Below, piece after piece: positions 19,301-30,699 of a stretch of DNA of 53,063 bases (positions are counted from its first letter, which is position 1; every line of letters begins with the position of its first letter). The DNA comes from Candidatus Sedimenticola endophacoides (lineage in GTDB: Bacteria; Pseudomonadota; Gammaproteobacteria; Chromatiales; Chromatiaceae): NCBI GenBank assembly GCA_003062205.1, contig PQCP01000086.1, forward strand, positions 1 through 53,063, given 5' to 3'. Below the pieces are notes generated by a model that made no database searches, was not told where the DNA came from, and was given only the letters and a program-made list of their open reading frames with translations. A program made the translations under genes and the position numbers.

Positions 19301-19622
19301 GCGTCTGCGCATCGAGCGGCAGACCGGGACCGGCCAGGGCACTGAGCAGCGGGTCGCCGATCCGGGTGCCATTGTCCAGCCAGCGGCGGATCTGCTCGAT
19401 GTACTCCTCCAGCTGCTCCAACAGGATCGGCGCGAAGTTGACCACCGCCCGGGCGCCGGGATTGTTCTCCAGGTGGGCCGCCATGTCGACATAGTCCTTG
19501 ATGCCGTGCAGATAGACCCAGGGGAGTTGAAAGTCACTGTGATCGGGTCCCCGGTAATCGGGCTGGTGCATGTGCCAGCACAGCACCACCTTGAGGCGGT
19601 TTTTCGGCCGCTCATCGGACAT
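16377..19622 (-). CDS. malQ: GH57 glycoside hydrolase fused to 4-alpha-glucanotransferase (MalQ, GH77)
   Basis: 1081 aa in two enzymes. Residues 1 to about 560 form a GH57 alpha-amylase-type domain with HMHQPDYRG (motif 1), [11 protein letters not shown] (nucleophile Glu in PSEG) and [11 protein letters not shown] (acid/base Asp). From about residue 581 ([10 protein letters not shown]) a full-length MalQ follows with [34 protein letters not shown] (nucleophile Asp), [13 protein letters not shown] (acid/base Glu) and [14 protein letters not shown]. The two parts should cleave and re-join alpha-1,4-glucan chains in glycogen or maltodextrin metabolism. The start overlaps the end of glgC by 11 bp, implying translational coupling. 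The symbol applies to the C-terminal half only. Confidence 0.92.
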   Translation of the reverse strand: MSDERPKNRLKVVLCWHMHQPDYRGPDHSDFQLPWVYLHGIKDYVDMAAHLENNPGARAVVNFAPILLEQLEEYIEQIRRWLDNGTRIGDPLLSALAGPGLPLDAQTRGELTRACLKANEKQLVQRFRTYQRLVGIAGMVSAHQESAMYLNDQYLADLLVWYHLAWMGEHARCNDLRVRSLEKKRIGFTPEDRRALIAAILDLLSSIVPRYKRLAEQGRIELSVTPYAHPIIPLLLDIRSARDAMPDVQLPGVENYPGGEERAHWHIRRGREIFFKHFGFYPAGCWPSEGAVNTDTLKVLEAEGFQWAASGQQVLHNTLARYHEGALRPNWVHNHYRLQGREMSCFFRDDGLSDLIGFTYADWHADDAVANLVQHLENIAVATENQSDSIVSIIMDGENAWEHYPRNGCFFLDGLYKALADHPRLALTTFSNYLSKRRKKADELSGLVAGSWVYGTFSTWIGDRDKNRGWEMLVEAKQAYDRVMASGRFTPEQREAVTLQLATCEGSDWFWWFGDYNPGGTVSDFESLFRSQLSHLYELLGEAPPEYLQHVFATGSGDPARGGVMRQQNPFREPWSGKQVMSMDELQMDWRTRRAGVLLHITSLPGKGATGDLGGDAFRFVDFLSDAALSIWQMLPIGPTQFDGSPYRARSSHAGDPRLIALEPLAMEGWVGREWLDRVLTGREKGGALEQAWEGFQTVADEVQRQRLRAFSEANAYWLDDYALFSALHTFYQDRSWWQWPEGERDRLPEAMARARQAHQKRIDYIRFEQYLFFSQWQALKRYANDKGVLLFGDMPIFVAHDSAEVWARRGMFLLDEQGQPTVVAGVPPDYFSETGQRWGNPLYDWEQMEGDDFAFWTQRIKTQLALFDLIRIDHFRGFDAYWEIPAEEGSAVNGRWVKAPGERLFNTLHRIYDPLPLVAEDLGIITPEVEALRDRFDLPGMKILQFAFSGDHDNPYLPERHGENAVVYTGTHDNDTTLGWYRSLDERGRELVRMVIGESQEPMPWPLVRTALASTARMAILPMQDLLALGSEDRMNVPGTTEGNWLWRFRWEQVDQGLVGHMRSLVEEAGRHCDTQSNGP

Positions 19623-20880
19623 AGTTGAGCACCTGCCCCAACATATCGGCAGTCACCAGCACCACGCCCCCCTCCGAGACATAGAAACGCTCGGCGTCCT
19701 GTTCCGGATCCTCGCCGATCACCGTCCCCTCGGGTATGCGGCAACCCCGGTCGATCACCGCCTTGGTGATCCGGCACTTGCGCCCGATCTCCACCCCCGG
19801 CAGGATCACCGAATCGCTCACCGTGCAGTAGGAGTTGACACGCACGTTGGAGAACAGCAGCGAGTTGCGCACCACCGAGCCGGAGATGATGCACCCGCCC
19901 GAGACCATGGAGTCGACCGCCATCCCCCGGCGGTTCTCGTCATCGAAGATGAATTTGGCCGGAGGCAACTGCTCCTGGTAGGTCCAGATCGGCCAACTGT
20001 CGTCATACAGGTTGAGTTCGGGGGTTACTCCGATCAGTTCCAGATTCGCCGCCCAGAAGGCGTCGATGGTCCCCACGTCGCGCCAGTAGGCCTGCTTGCC
20101 GCTGCGCGGGTCGCGAAAGGCGTAGGCCATCACGCGATACTTGTCGATCACATCGGGGATGATGTCCTTGCCGAAATCGTGACTTGAATCGTGGGTGTCG
20201 GCATCCTTGATCAGCTGTTCGAACAGAAAGCCCGCGTTGAACACATAGATGCCCATCGAGGCGAGGGCCACATCGTCGCGTCCCGGCATCGGCCTGGGCT
20301 GTTCCGGCTTCTCGGCGAACTCCACGACCCGTCCGTTGTCGTCGATCGACATGACGCCAAACCCCCTGGCCGTCTCCAGATCGACCTCGATACAACCGAC
20401 GGTCATATCCGCCCCGCTCTCCACATGCTGGGCGATCATCGCCCCGTAGTCCATGCGGTAGATGTGGTCCCCCGCCAGGATCAGGACATAGTCGGCGTTG
20501 TGATTGCGAATGATGTCGAGGTTCTGATAGACGGCGTCGGCGGTGCCGGTGTACCAGTTGTTCTCGATGCGCTGCTGGGCCGGCAGCATCTCGACAAACT
20601 CACCGAACTCACCGCGCAGAAAACTCCAGCCGCGCTGTAGATGCAACAACAGGGTATGGGCCTTGTACTGGGTCAGGACCCCGATCTGGCGAATCCCCGA
20701 ATTGATGCAGTTGGAGAGAGGGAAGTCGATAATCCGGAACTTCCCGCCAAACGGAAGCGCGGGCTTGGAGCGCCACTTGGTGAGGTGCTTGAGGCGCGAT
20801 CCACGCCCGCCGGCGAGGATCAGGGCCAGTGTCTTTTTTGTCAGTCTACTGACGAATCTCGGGTCTTGACCGGCGTTCAT
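19612..20880 (-). CDS. glgC: Glucose-1-phosphate adenylyltransferase
   Basis: 422 aa; forms ADP-glucose, the donor for glycogen synthesis, and is normally the allosterically controlled step. [35 protein letters not shown] is the catalytic N terminus, with [12 protein letters not shown] and [13 protein letters not shown] beyond it, and a left-handed beta-helix C terminus from about residue 300 ([20 protein letters not shown]). Length is normal. It is first in a minus-strand unit with the GH57-MalQ fusion and divergent from glgB, 207 bp away. Confidence 0.95.
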   Translation of the reverse strand: MNAGQDPRFVSRLTKKTLALILAGGRGSRLKHLTKWRSKPALPFGGKFRIIDFPLSNCINSGIRQIGVLTQYKAHTLLLHLQRGWSFLRGEFGEFVEMLPAQQRIENNWYTGTADAVYQNLDIIRNHNADYVLILAGDHIYRMDYGAMIAQHVESGADMTVGCIEVDLETARGFGVMSIDDNGRVVEFAEKPEQPRPMPGRDDVALASMGIYVFNAGFLFEQLIKDADTHDSSHDFGKDIIPDVIDKYRVMAYAFRDPRSGKQAYWRDVGTIDAFWAANLELIGVTPELNLYDDSWPIWTYQEQLPPAKFIFDDENRRGMAVDSMVSGGCIISGSVVRNSLLFSNVRVNSYCTVSDSVILPGVEIGRKCRITKAVIDRGCRIPEGTVIGEDPEQDAERFYVSEGGVVLVTADMLGQVLNYVR

Positions 20881-21087
20881 CTACCCCCCCCGCGCGACAT
20901 GGATCTTCTACTGAACAGTGCCGGTCTATGCTAACATGCCGACATGTTGGACGGATACAGATTCTCCGTGAATGCGGGTGCGGCAAGCGGCATCGCGCCC
21001 TTCCGTCCCGCCCCATGCGCGCACCGTCGGCGGCCCCTCCACGACCGGTGCGCGAACACTCCCCTTTGATTCAACCCCAATAAGCCG

Positions 21088-23256
21088 ATGGATATATCGA
21101 AACTGGATACGCCCCTGCGCAGGATTGTCGAAGCAACGCACCATGACCCCTTTGAGGCGCTGGGCCGACACGTCGGCCGGGAACGGGTCACCGTCAGGGC
21201 CTTTCTCCCGCGCGCGGAGCAGGCGCATATCGTCGGCCCGGAGCTGCCCCTGGAGCGCATCCCCGGCACCGACCTCTTCGAATGGTCAGGGCCGGTGGAA
21301 CAGGTTCCCGAACGCTACCAGATCGCCTGGAGCGACCACTTCGGCCATGCGGCCACCCACTACGACCCCTACTGCTTCCCCCCCCAGATCGACGACTTTG
21401 ACCTGCACCTGTTCGGCCAGGGAACCCACTGGCACGCCTACCGTTTCCTTGGTGCCCACCCACGCAGGATCGACGGCATCGACGGTGTGCTATTCGCGGT
21501 ATGGGCGCCCAACGCCCAGCGGGTCAGCGTGATCGGCGATTTCAATCACTGGGACGGCCGGGCACACCCGATGCGCAGCCGTGGCGGATCCGGTGTCTGG
21601 GAGCTGTTCATCCCCGCCGTGACAGCGGGCTCCATGTACCGTTTTGAGCTGCGTGCCCAGGACGGCCGGGTGCTGATAAAGAACGACCCCTACGGCAACC
21701 GGTTCCAGGTGCGGCCCGAAAATGCCGGCATCATCGCGGACGACTCCCTCTACGCATGGGGGGATCAGGAGTGGATGAACCGGCGCGAGGCGGGCGACTG
21801 GCAACGCGCGCCGCTCTCGGTCTATGAACTGCACCTGGGTTCCTGGCAGCGTGACGAGGCGGGCAACTTCCTCAACTACCGGGAGATCGCCCACCGCCTG
21901 GGCGGTTACCTGGCCGAGCTGGGGTTCACCCACATCGAGCTGCTGCCGATCACCGAACACCCCTTCGACGGCTCCTGGGGTTACCAGACCACCGGCTACT
22001 TCGCCCCGACCAGCCGCTTCGGCTCACCGGACGATTTCCGCTATTTCGTCGACTACCTGCACCAGCACGGCATTGGGGTGATCCTCGACTGGGTGCCGGC
22101 CCATTTCCCCAAGGACGAGCACGCCCTGGCACGCTTCGACGGCACCGCGCTCTACGAGCACGAGGACCCGAGGCGCGGAGAACACCGCGACTGGGGTACC
22201 CTGATCTTCAACTTCGGCCACCCCGAGGTGAGCAATTTTCTGCTCGCCAGCGCCATCTACTGGCTGGAGGAGTTTCACCTCGACGGCCTGCGTGTAGACG
22301 CGGTCGCCTCCATGCTCTATCTCGACTACTCCCGCCAACCCGGCGACTGGGTGCCGAACGAATACGGCGGACGGGAAAACCTGGAGGCGGTGGATTTCCT
22401 GCGCCACCTCAATGAAGTGACCCATCAGCAGTTTCCCGGCACCATGGTGGTGGCTGAGGAGTCCACCGCCTGGCCCCAGGTCTCCCGGCCGACCTGGCTC
22501 GGCGGCCTCGGCTTCAGCATGAAGTGGAACATGGGCTGGATGCACGACACCCTCGATTACTTCGCGAAAGACCCGATACACCGCCACTACCACCAGCTCA
22601 CCTTCGGCCTGCTCTACAGCTTTACGGAGAATTTCGTCCTGCCCTTCTCCCACGACGAGGTGGTCCACGGCAAGGGCTCACTGCTGGACAAGATGCCGGG
22701 GGACGCCTGGCAGAAATTCGCCTCGCTGCGCCTGCTCTTCAGCTATCTGTTCACCTATCCCGGCAAAAAACTGCTGTTCATGGGCGGTGAGTTCGCCCAG
22801 GGTCGGGAGTGGAACAAAAATGACCAGCTCGACTGGTATCTGATGGAGCGCCCGCAACACCAGGGGATACGCGCCCTGGTCTCGGAGCTGAACCGGCTTT
22901 ACCGGCAGCTGCCGCCGCTGCACGATCTGGACTTTGAAGGCGGCGGGTTCGAGTGGATCGACTGCCACGACGCCAGTCAATCCACCCTGAGTTATCAACG
23001 CAAGGCGCGCGACGGCAGCTTCGTGGTGGTGGTGCTCAACTTCACACCGGTGCCCCGGGAAAACTACCGTATCGGCGTGCCCCAGCCCGGGCGCTACCGA
23101 GAGATCCTCAACTCCGACTCCCGCCACTACGACGGCGGCAACATCGGTAACGCCGGTCTGGCACAGAGTGAAGGGATCGCCTGGATGGATCAGGCGCAGT
23201 CGCTGGAACTGACCCTGCCCCCCCTGGGGGCCATTGTGCTGCAACGGGAGCCCTGA
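21088..23256 (+). CDS. glgB: 1,4-alpha-glucan branching enzyme
   Basis: 722 aa; introduces alpha-1,6 branches into glycogen. It has an N-terminal branching-enzyme domain, CBM48 ([26 protein letters not shown] near 130-155) and a GH13 catalytic barrel with [28 protein letters not shown] (nucleophile Asp), [10 protein letters not shown] (acid/base Glu) and [16 protein letters not shown] (third Asp). The C-terminal all-beta domain is complete. It diverges from glgC, so the spacer 20881-21087 must hold promoters for both. Confidence 0.96.
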   Translation: MDISKLDTPLRRIVEATHHDPFEALGRHVGRERVTVRAFLPRAEQAHIVGPELPLERIPGTDLFEWSGPVEQVPERYQIAWSDHFGHAATHYDPYCFPPQIDDFDLHLFGQGTHWHAYRFLGAHPRRIDGIDGVLFAVWAPNAQRVSVIGDFNHWDGRAHPMRSRGGSGVWELFIPAVTAGSMYRFELRAQDGRVLIKNDPYGNRFQVRPENAGIIADDSLYAWGDQEWMNRREAGDWQRAPLSVYELHLGSWQRDEAGNFLNYREIAHRLGGYLAELGFTHIELLPITEHPFDGSWGYQTTGYFAPTSRFGSPDDFRYFVDYLHQHGIGVILDWVPAHFPKDEHALARFDGTALYEHEDPRRGEHRDWGTLIFNFGHPEVSNFLLASAIYWLEEFHLDGLRVDAVASMLYLDYSRQPGDWVPNEYGGRENLEAVDFLRHLNEVTHQQFPGTMVVAEESTAWPQVSRPTWLGGLGFSMKWNMGWMHDTLDYFAKDPIHRHYHQLTFGLLYSFTENFVLPFSHDEVVHGKGSLLDKMPGDAWQKFASLRLLFSYLFTYPGKKLLFMGGEFAQGREWNKNDQLDWYLMERPQHQGIRALVSELNRLYRQLPPLHDLDFEGGGFEWIDCHDASQSTLSYQRKARDGSFVVVVLNFTPVPRENYRIGVPQPGRYREILNSDSRHYDGGNIGNAGLAQSEGIAWMDQAQSLELTLPPLGAIVLQREP

Positions 23257-23296
23257 CCCACCCCGCCTCCCGCTATGCGGCCCGGGTCAGATGGAC

Positions 23297-24946
23297 TCAA
23301 TCCCGTGCCGAGAGGGCCTTGTAGCGGCGGATCAGATTCTCCGTCGAGGCATCGTGACGGCCGGGTTGCAGCTCCCCCTGCAACTCACTGAGGATCACCC
23401 CCGCCAACTGCTTGCCCAGCTCCACCCCCCACTGATCGTAGGAGTTGACCCGCCAGATCACCCCCTGGACAAAGATCTTGTGCTCGTAGAGGGCGATCAG
23501 CGCGCCCAGGCGGCGCGGAGTGATCCGGTCCACCAACAGCGTGTTGGTCGGGCGGTTGCCGGGAAACACCTTGTGCGGCAGCAGCATCCCGATCCGCTCG
23601 GGCGCCATGCCCTGCTCCTCCAGTTCGCGCCGCGCCTCCTCGGCGCCCTTACCCAGCATCAACGCCTCGGTCTGGGCAAAGAAGTTGGCGAGCAGCTTCT
23701 CGTGCTGGTCCCCGACCGGATTGTGGCTGTGCACCGGGGCGATGAAATCGGCGCTGACCAGCTGGGTGCCCTGGTGGATCAGCTGGTAAAAGGCGTGCTG
23801 GCCGTCGGTCCCCGGTTCACCCCAGATGATCGGACCGGTCTCGTAATCGACCGGCTCCCCATCACACGTCACCCCCTTGCCATTGCTCTCCATATCTGCC
23901 TGCTGGAGATAGGCGGGCAGATACCTCAGATACTGGTCATAGGGGAGGATGGCGTGGGTGGCGGCCCCGGCGAAGTTGCGGTACCAGACGCCGATCAGCG
24001 CCAACAGCACCGGCATGTTGCGCTCCAGCGGGGCCTGACGAAAGTGCTCGTCCATCTCGTGAGCCCCCTCCAGCAGCGCCTCGAAACGATCCATCCCCAG
24101 CGCCAGGGCAATCGAGAGGCCGATGCTCGACCAGAGCGAGTAGCGACCGCCCACCCAGTCCCAGAATACGAACATGTTGGCGGTGTCGATCCCAAAGGCG
24201 GCGACCTCCGCACTGTTGGTGGATACCGCAACGAAGTGGCTGGCCACGGCCGCCTCGTCACCGAGGCGGGCCAAGGTCCAGGCGCGCGCCGCATGGGCGT
24301 TGGCCAGGGTCTCCTGGGTGGTGAAGGTCTTGGAGGCGATGATGAACAGGGTGGTCTCGGGATCGAGGGGCTTGAGGGTCTCGGCCAGATGCGTGCCATC
24401 GACGTTGGAGACGAAGTGGGCGTTCAGGGTCGCGGACTTGTAGTGGCCCAGGGCCTCACACACCATCAGCGGCCCCAGGTTGGAGCCACCGATGCCGATG
24501 TTCACCACATCGGTGATCGGTTTGCCGGAATAGCCACGCCAGTGACCCGCGCGCACCGCCTCGCTGAACTCCCGCATCTGCCGCAACACCGCCTCGATCC
24601 CCGGCATGACATCCTCGCCATCGACCAGGATGGGGCGCCCGGAGCGATTGCGCAGGGCGGTGTGCAACACCGCCCGGTCCTCGGTGTTGTTGATCCGCTC
24701 CCCGGAGAACATCGCCCCGATGCGCTCGCCCAGGCCGGCCTGTCGCGCCAGATCGAGGAGTAATTCGGTCGTCCGTCCGGTGATCCGGTTTTTCGAGTAG
24801 TCGAGGAGGATTCCGCAGGCTTCAAGGGAAAACTGTTCAAAACGGGCCGGGTCCTGCTGAAACAGCGACCGCATGTGTTGCCCCCCGATCTCCTGCCAAT
24901 GCTGCTCCAGGGCCTGCCACTGGGGAGTCTGCTGCAATTTTCCCAT
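23297..24946 (-). CDS. pgi: Glucose-6-phosphate isomerase
   Basis: 549 aa of the long proteobacterial type; interconverts glucose-6-phosphate and fructose-6-phosphate. Recognisable stretches are [19 protein letters not shown] (sugar phosphate binding), [38 protein letters not shown] (PGI signature) and [20 protein letters not shown] 24946 has a strong GGAGGAG upstream. It converges with glgB (40-nt gap) and diverges from glgA, linking glycolysis to glycogen storage in this block. Confidence 0.96.
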   Translation of the reverse strand: MGKLQQTPQWQALEQHWQEIGGQHMRSLFQQDPARFEQFSLEACGILLDYSKNRITGRTTELLLDLARQAGLGERIGAMFSGERINNTEDRAVLHTALRNRSGRPILVDGEDVMPGIEAVLRQMREFSEAVRAGHWRGYSGKPITDVVNIGIGGSNLGPLMVCEALGHYKSATLNAHFVSNVDGTHLAETLKPLDPETTLFIIASKTFTTQETLANAHAARAWTLARLGDEAAVASHFVAVSTNSAEVAAFGIDTANMFVFWDWVGGRYSLWSSIGLSIALALGMDRFEALLEGAHEMDEHFRQAPLERNMPVLLALIGVWYRNFAGAATHAILPYDQYLRYLPAYLQQADMESNGKGVTCDGEPVDYETGPIIWGEPGTDGQHAFYQLIHQGTQLVSADFIAPVHSHNPVGDQHEKLLANFFAQTEALMLGKGAEEARRELEEQGMAPERIGMLLPHKVFPGNRPTNTLLVDRITPRRLGALIALYEHKIFVQGVIWRVNSYDQWGVELGKQLAGVILSELQGELQPGRHDASTENLIRRYKALSARD

Positions 24947-25057
24947 CGATTTTCTCTCCTCCGCCTAGGCTGCCGCGCAGATATCGATTATAATGTCGAG
25001 CAACCCTGTTGAAATTTGAACCACCCTAATGAACCTATATTGCCATAACGGCCGATA

Positions 25058-26566
25058 ATGAGCAGCCAGAGACCAACGCCCTTGAAGATTCTCTTCGCCA
25101 GCAGCGAGGCACAACCGCTAATCAAGACCGGAGGACTGGCCGATGTGGCGGGCAGTCTGCCCCCCGCGCTCAGCCACCTGGGAGAGGAGGTCCGGCTGGT
25201 GCTGCCGGCCTACCCCACCACCCTGGAACAGGCGCGGGAGCTCACCCCGGTCTCCAGCCTGAGAATCGGCGCCTACCCCGGAGAGATCACGATCCACCAG
25301 GGAACGCTGGAGGAGGGGGTGACCCTCTACCTGGTCGAGATCCCCGGCATGTTCGACCGTCCGGGCAACCCCTATGTCGACGGACAGGGCAACAACTGGC
25401 CGGACAACGCCCAGCGCTTCGCCGCCTTCTGCCGTGTAGTTGCGAATATCGCCCTCGGCCAGGCGGGGCTCAAATGGCTGCCCGAGATCGTTCACTGCAA
25501 CGACTGGCAGACCGGCCTGGTCCCGGCCCTGATCACCGGAGAGGGGAACCGCCCCGCCTCCATCTTCACCATCCACAACATGGCCTACCAGGGGGTCTTC
25601 GACCGCATCACCTTCGATCAGCTGCAGCTCCCACCGGCGCTGTGGAGCATGGAGGGGCTGGAGTTCCACAACAACTTCTCCTTTCTGAAGGGGGGACTCG
25701 CCTTCGCCGACTGGATCACCACCGTCAGCCCCACCTACGCCGGAGAGATCCTCACCCCGGCCTTCGGCTATGGACTGGACGGGCTGCTCGAATACCGCAA
25801 ATCCCGCCTCACCGGGGTGCTCAACGGCATCGATTACCGGGTCTGGGACCCGGCGGGCGACCCCGCCATCGCCCAGCCCTACGACGCCCAGACCCTCAAA
25901 CTCAAGGCGATCAACAAACAGCATCTGCAACAGGAACTCGGCCTGCCCCGGCAGCCGGAGGCGCTGTTGATCGGCAATATCGGGCGGCTGGTGGAGCAGA
26001 AGGGGGTGGATCTGATCCTCGACATCCTCCCCGGCCTGATGCACAAGGAGAACCTGCAAGTGGCCATTCTCGGTTCCGGCGACCCGGAGCTGGAGAGAAG
26101 GCTGACGGCCATGGCCGATGCCCACCCGGGCAAGATCGCGGTGCATATCGGCTACGACGAGGCCCTGGCTCACCGCATCGAGGCGGGTTGCGACTGCTTC
26201 CTGATGCCCTCGCGCTTCGAACCCTGCGGCCTGAACCAGCTCTACAGCCTGCGCTACGGCACCGTACCCATCGTCAACCGGACCGGCGGCCTGGCCGACA
26301 CGGTAGTGGATGCCACGCCCCGCAATCTGCTGGAGGGGACGGCGACCGGCTTCGTCTTCGACCGCCCCCAGCCCCCCGCCCTGTGGGACTGCCTGGAACG
26401 GGTGATCGAGTTCTGGAACAGACCGGCGATGTGGTGGGAAAAACTGGTCCTTGCCGGCATGCGGCAGGATTTCAGCTGGGACAGCAGCGCCCAGCACTAC
26501 CGCGACATCTATCACCGGGCGATCGACAACCCGGCCCCTAGTCCGGTGGCCCGCAAGGACGACTGA
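25058..26566 (+). CDS. glgA: Glycogen synthase (ADP-glucose dependent, GT5)
   Basis: 502 aa; elongates alpha-1,4-glucan from ADP-glucose. The ADP-glucose binding loop KTGGLADVAGSLPPAL is near residue 25, and a GT-B fold C-terminal half contains GRLVEQKGVDLIL and SRFEPCGLNQLYSLRYGTVPIVNRTGGLADTV. Length is normal. Its ribosome binding site is weak. It completes a glgA, glgB, glgC set on alternating strands; no glycogen phosphorylase or debranching GlgX is seen in the window. Confidence 0.96.
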   Translation: MSSQRPTPLKILFASSEAQPLIKTGGLADVAGSLPPALSHLGEEVRLVLPAYPTTLEQARELTPVSSLRIGAYPGEITIHQGTLEEGVTLYLVEIPGMFDRPGNPYVDGQGNNWPDNAQRFAAFCRVVANIALGQAGLKWLPEIVHCNDWQTGLVPALITGEGNRPASIFTIHNMAYQGVFDRITFDQLQLPPALWSMEGLEFHNNFSFLKGGLAFADWITTVSPTYAGEILTPAFGYGLDGLLEYRKSRLTGVLNGIDYRVWDPAGDPAIAQPYDAQTLKLKAINKQHLQQELGLPRQPEALLIGNIGRLVEQKGVDLILDILPGLMHKENLQVAILGSGDPELERRLTAMADAHPGKIAVHIGYDEALAHRIEAGCDCFLMPSRFEPCGLNQLYSLRYGTVPIVNRTGGLADTVVDATPRNLLEGTATGFVFDRPQPPALWDCLERVIEFWNRPAMWWEKLVLAGMRQDFSWDSSAQHYRDIYHRAIDNPAPSPVARKDD

Positions 26567-26587
26567 GGAGCAGGCGCTTCCCCGGAC

Positions 26588-27700
26588 TCAGCGCGCCCGA
26601 GGCGCCCCGCCGGGCAGTTGACGACGGACCGAGCTAAACCGGCGGATCCAGGGCCCATTGCGCGCCACCCACTCAGGCAATTCATCGAGCCGGGAGCGCG
26701 CCTGGCGAATGTCCGCGAAACTCCCATGGAGCAGACCGAACATCGGCGCCCCCTCCACCTGGTAGGGAAACAGCACCACCGGACCATTCAGGCCGAGACG
26801 CGACGCCATCTCTGCCACCCGCCCGCGCTCATCCCCCGCCAACAGCTGGATGGTGTAGTGACCGGGGGGCTGTGACCTCACCCATTCGATTCCCCCCTCC
26901 ACCAGGGTGTCGCCAGCCATCCGGTCTGTGGCGACGGAGAGAGGCTGCGCCACCGCCGCGCCGATCGGCGCGGCGGCGCTGCCGCTCCGCGCGTCCTGAT
27001 GCTCGCCGCCCGAAGCAGAACCGCCTGCGGCCGGGGCCGCCCCTCCCCCCTCCACCAGCACTTGCAGCTCCCGCTCGGAGAGGTGTAGATCCAGCCCCTC
27101 TCCGGCCCGCTCCACCCTGGCAGGCAAAGGCCGCAACGGCTCGTCGAGCAGCCGCAATGCCCGCCGGGCATCCTCATCGCCATTGGCCGCCGCCGCACGG
27201 TACCAATACACCGCCTGCTCCCGGTCGGCGGACACCCCCAGTCCCAGGGCGTATAGCAGCCCGAGCTTGTACTGGGCCTTGGCCATGCCCGAGCGCGCCG
27301 CCAGGCGCCACCAATAGACCACCTGCCCGGTATCCGGCTCCACCCAGTCGCCCACCCGGTAGTGTTCACCCAGAAAATACTGTGCGGTGCGCATCCCGCC
27401 CTCGGCGGCGGCCCGCAGCCAACGCAGCGCCTCACCGGTATCGGCCTCGACACCAAGCCCCTGGGCATACAGCACACTCAGGTAAAACTGGGCCCGCGCA
27501 TCTCCGGCCTCGGCCAGCGGACCCCAGTACGCCAGCGCCCTGCCCCACTCCCCACGCTCGAAGGCCTCGGAGCCGAGCGCCACGGGATCACCCGCCACCC
27601 TGTCCGCAGCAGCATGCTCCGCGGCGGTGGCGGCGTTCAGCGCCCCAGACGACAACAGTAGTACGAACAGCAACCGCAACACAGACGTCCCCCCAAACAT
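26588..27700 (-). CDS. Secreted Sel1-repeat and SPOR-domain protein
   Basis: 370 aa from ATG 27700, which follows CGGAG; longer in-frame starts give a Trp/Arg-rich extension unlikely to be translated. The signal peptide VLRLLFVLLLSSGALNAATA is followed by three or four Sel1-type repeats (ALAYWGPLAEAGDARAQFYL, ALRWLRAAAEGGMRTAQYFL, AVYWYRAAAANGDEDARRAL), then a Gly/Ala/Ser-rich linker and a C-terminal SPOR-like domain (GHYTIQLLAGDERGRVAEM to RRFSSVRRQL). SPOR domains bind denuded peptidoglycan glycan strands and Sel1 repeats bind proteins, so a periplasmic cell-wall scaffold is likely. It converges on glgA. Confidence 0.82.
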   Translation of the reverse strand: MFGGTSVLRLLFVLLLSSGALNAATAAEHAAADRVAGDPVALGSEAFERGEWGRALAYWGPLAEAGDARAQFYLSVLYAQGLGVEADTGEALRWLRAAAEGGMRTAQYFLGEHYRVGDWVEPDTGQVVYWWRLAARSGMAKAQYKLGLLYALGLGVSADREQAVYWYRAAAANGDEDARRALRLLDEPLRPLPARVERAGEGLDLHLSERELQVLVEGGGAAPAAGGSASGGEHQDARSGSAAAPIGAAVAQPLSVATDRMAGDTLVEGGIEWVRSQPPGHYTIQLLAGDERGRVAEMASRLGLNGPVVLFPYQVEGAPMFGLLHGSFADIRQARSRLDELPEWVARNGPWIRRFSSVRRQLPGGAPRAR

Positions 27701-28167
27701 ATGCTCCGGCAGTCCAGCGTTCCACCCGCCGCGCCAGAGAGACCCGGGGCGCGAAGACCAGGCAAGGCGTAATGGGCAGTGCAACAGCACGAACCAACCG
27801 CTCAAGACAAACAGCTATTAATCCATTGGTTACGCCAACCGATCAGGTATCGGCCGCGCAACACTCCGTTCTGTCCGGTTATCGGGGCCGTCTACCAGCC
27901 CCAGCCCCCCAGTTCTGGTGAGCAATACGGGTTAGTCGACGAAATTCAACGGGCTACAGTCCGAATGGTCCCACAATTACCATACCGGCGCCATATCCAT
28001 ACATCATAAGTGGTTTTAATAAGGGCTTTTACACATAAGGGAGAATATGGTATTCCTATCCGACCGAGCTCAAGCCAGCAGTCGTAATAAATGCTGAACC
28101 TGTCCCCCGTCGCGGTGTGTCGGAATCAAATTGAGCCGAAAGGTATTCATCATACTGGAGGATGAAA
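27701..28167. other. Divergent intergenic region, no gene seen
   Basis: About 465 bases between the Sel1/SPOR gene and the cytochrome gene. The half near the cytochrome is AT-richer than its surroundings (27920-28060) and probably contains its promoter. I looked for an FNR/Anr box (TTGAT-N4-ATCAA) and found none. No RNA gene or repeat is evident. Confidence 0.4.
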
Positions 28168-28911
28168 ATGTCAAAGAAGTATCTGGCGCTTCCCGCCATC
28201 TGTTTCCTTGCACTCAGTGCAGGACCGTTTTCCGCCAACGCGACCAATCCGACTGCGGAGGCGGAACGTGCGCTCACCCTCACCCCGAATATCGACAACG
28301 GCCGTGAACTCTACAAGACCTGCGCCGTCTGCCATACCCCGGAAGGCTGGGGCACCCAGAGCGGCTACTACCCCCAGATCGCCGGGCAGCTGAAAGGGGT
28401 GACGATCAAGCAGTTGGCCGACATCCGTGTGCGCAACCGCGACAACCCGACCATGTTCCCGTTTGCCATGCCCAGCTCCCTGGGCGGCGCCCAGGAGATG
28501 GCCGATGTGGCGGCCTATATCGAGACCCTCCCCATGACCCCCTACAACGATGTCGGGCCGGGCTTCGATCTGGGCATGGGCGAGCACCTCTACAAGCAGG
28601 AGTGCGCCGAGTGTCACGGTGAATACGGCGAGGGCGACACCAAGGAGCTTGTGCCCCTGATCCAGGGCCAGCACTACAACTACCTGATGCGGCAATTCAA
28701 CTGGATCCGTATCGGCAAGCGGCGCAATGCAGACGAAAAGATGGTGAAGCAGATACAGCACTTCGGGGGCCGCGAGATATCCGCCATGATGGATTACGTC
28801 TCACGCATCAAGCCGCCGGAGGAGAAACTGGCCGAGCCCAACTGGACCAACCCCGACTTCCCCGCCTATTCCCGCCGCAGCATGCCACCGATCATGCGCC
28901 ACCGGCGCTGA
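28168..28911 (+). CDS. Dihaem cytochrome c, c4-like, periplasmic
   Basis: 247 aa with a signal peptide (YLALPAICFLALSAGPFSANA) and two class I cytochrome c domains, each with one CxxCH: CAVCH at about residues 52-56 and CAECH at about 146-150. The two-domain layout matches cytochromes c4, soluble or loosely membrane-bound electron carriers that feed terminal oxidases or reductases. ATG 28168 is favoured over 28162 because TGGAGGA lies at the right spacing only for the former. It is an isolated gene ending before a GC-rich hairpin. Confidence 0.88.
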   Translation: MSKKYLALPAICFLALSAGPFSANATNPTAEAERALTLTPNIDNGRELYKTCAVCHTPEGWGTQSGYYPQIAGQLKGVTIKQLADIRVRNRDNPTMFPFAMPSSLGGAQEMADVAAYIETLPMTPYNDVGPGFDLGMGEHLYKQECAECHGEYGEGDTKELVPLIQGQHYNYLMRQFNWIRIGKRRNADEKMVKQIQHFGGREISAMMDYVSRIKPPEEKLAEPNWTNPDFPAYSRRSMPPIMRHRR

Positions 28912-28974
28912 TCGTTACGGGTGCGGCGAACCGCCCCTGGGGTCGGGGCGCCGTGCCCGGCACGCGCCCCGCTT

Positions 28975-29007
28975 CTCCCGGAATGCGGGGGTCTTGCCCC
29001 CCGGGAG
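28975..29007 (+). terminator. GC-rich hairpin after the cytochrome gene
   Basis: Stem CTCCCGG / CCGGGAG with a nested GGGGG/CCCCC inner stem. It lies between the end of the cytochrome gene and the end of the convergent panC gene. No U-run follows, so the terminator call is tentative. Confidence 0.45.
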
Positions 29008-29053
29008 CCAGCAGAGCATGGTCCCGTCTGACTGATGGCCCCGCACCGAAGCT

Positions 29054-29905
29054 TCAGTCCAAATCGACCCTTAGGTTATCGATCAGCCGTGTCCCGCCCA
29101 GACGGGCCGCCGCCAGGATCACCAGTTCCCGGTCCCCCCGCGTGGGCTCCGCGAGATCCTCCGCCCGGCGAATCTGGAAGTAGTCGGGAGTGAAACCCAC
29201 CCGCTCCAGTTCGCTCCTGGCAGACGCCTCCAGCTCCCGGTAGGCCCGGTCACCGGTGCTCAGAGCCACGGCGATCAACTGCAGGGTGCGATAGAGGGCC
29301 GGGGCGGTGGCCCGTTCGCTCTTGGTCAGATAGCCGTTACGGGAACTCATCGCCAGACCGTCCTCGTCGCGTACCGTGGCCAGCCCCTCGATCTCGACGG
29401 GCAGACAGAGATCCTCGACCATGCGGCGGATCACCATCAGTTGCTGAAAATCCTTTTCGCCGAACACCGCGACATCTGCCTGCACCAGATTGAACAGTTT
29501 GCACACCACGGTGGCCACCCCGGCAAAGTGACCGGGACGGGAAGCGCCACAGAGCATATCGGAGATCAGCGGCACCTCGACCCGGGTCTGCAGCTGCCTG
29601 GGCCTGGGATAGAGCGTCTCCACCGCCGGGGTGAACAGCAGATCGGCCTTCGCCTCGATCAGCCGCTCCACATCCTCGTCCAGGGTGCGGGGATAGGTCT
29701 CGAAATCCTCCCCCTCGCCAAACTGTAACGGATTGACAAAAATCGAGACCACCACCCGGTCCGCCAGTTCACGAGCCTGCCGCACCAGGGCCAGATGGCC
29801 ATCATGCAGATTCCCCATGGTGGGGACAAAAGCGACACGCTCTCCAGCGCTCCGCCACTGGGCCACCTGCTCACGCAGGGCATCGACAGCGCTCACTACA
29901 ATCAT
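29054..29905 (-). CDS. panC: Pantothenate synthetase (pantoate-beta-alanine ligase)
   Basis: 283 aa; ATP-dependent joining of pantoate and beta-alanine, the last step of pantothenate synthesis. The HIGH-type motif [17 protein letters not shown], then [36 protein letters not shown] and [11 protein letters not shown] are all present. Its ATG overlaps the panB stop by 4 bp, so the two are translationally coupled. Confidence 0.96.
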   Translation of the reverse strand: MIVVSAVDALREQVAQWRSAGERVAFVPTMGNLHDGHLALVRQARELADRVVVSIFVNPLQFGEGEDFETYPRTLDEDVERLIEAKADLLFTPAVETLYPRPRQLQTRVEVPLISDMLCGASRPGHFAGVATVVCKLFNLVQADVAVFGEKDFQQLMVIRRMVEDLCLPVEIEGLATVRDEDGLAMSSRNGYLTKSERATAPALYRTLQLIAVALSTGDRAYRELEASARSELERVGFTPDYFQIRRAEDLAEPTRGDRELVILAAARLGGTRLIDNLRVDLD

Positions 29906-30699
29906 TCGAAACTATGCTCCTGTGCGGGGAAGCTCCCCTCTTTCACGGCCTGGGCATAGGCGGCGATAGCGGCGGCGACCGACCCCGATTGTTCGAGAAA
30001 ATTCCGGGTGAAACGCGGCGGCTGACGCGGCGTGATTCCCAGCATATCGTAGAGGACCAACACCTGGCCGTCACAAGCCGCCCCGGCGCCAATGCCGATC
30101 ACCGGGATCTCCAATTCACGACTGATCTCCCCGGCCAACCGGGCTGGCACGCACTCCAGTACCAGCAACTGGGCGCCCGCCGCCTCCAGTGCCAGCGCAT
30201 CCTCTCTCATCATCCGCGCCGAGTCCCCGTCGCGTCCCTGCACCCGGTAACCGCCCAGTTTGTGCACCGACTGGGGCAACAGCCCGAGGTGAGCACAGAC
30301 CGGAATGCCGTTGGCGGTGAGCTGGCGCACCGTCTCCAGCTGGGTGCCCCCCCCTTCCAATTTCACCATGTGGGCGCCACCGTCCTTCATCAGGCGGCCC
30401 GCGGTGTTCAGCGCCTGCTGCGAGGAGCTGTAGCTCATGAACGGCATGTCGGCGACCAGCAACGCATTGCGCCGGGCGCGTGCCACACACCGGGTGTGGT
30501 ACACCATCTCCTCGACCGCCACCGGCAGGGTGCTCTCCTGGCCCTGAATCACCATGCCCAGGGAATCGCCAACCAGGATCACCTCGACCCCCGCATCCTC
30601 GATGTGGGTGGTGAAGCTGGCGTCATAGCTGGTAAGCACGGCGATCTTCTCGCCGCGCGCCTTCATCTGCATCAATGTTGCCGTGGTAACTGGGGACAT
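29902..30699 (-). CDS. panB: 3-methyl-2-oxobutanoate hydroxymethyltransferase
   Basis: 265 aa from ATG 30699 (GAGAGAG upstream); the first step of pantothenate synthesis. Recognisable: [62 protein letters not shown] and [20 protein letters not shown]. The open frame extends further upstream to 30900 but without family sequence. It lies between folK and panC in the common gammaproteobacterial pcnB-folK-panB-panC order. Confidence 0.95.
   Translation of the reverse strand: MSPVTTATLMQMKARGEKIAVLTSYDASFTTHIEDAGVEVILVGDSLGMVIQGQESTLPVAVEEMVYHTRCVARARRNALLVADMPFMSYSSSQQALNTAGRLMKDGGAHMVKLEGGGTQLETVRQLTANGIPVCAHLGLLPQSVHKLGGYRVQGRDGDSARMMREDALALEAAGAQLLVLECVPARLAGEISRELEIPVIGIGAGAACDGQVLVLYDMLGITPRQPPRFTRNFLEQSGSVAAAIAAYAQAVKEGSFPAQEHSFE

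Noticed and set aside
17973..19628. Long open frames on the opposite strand of the GH57-MalQ, YbiB/oxidase, VTT-flavoprotein and DmsA genes
   Set aside because: GC-rich genes commonly leave long antisense frames. These lack family motifs and start signals and are fully overlapped by well-identified genes.
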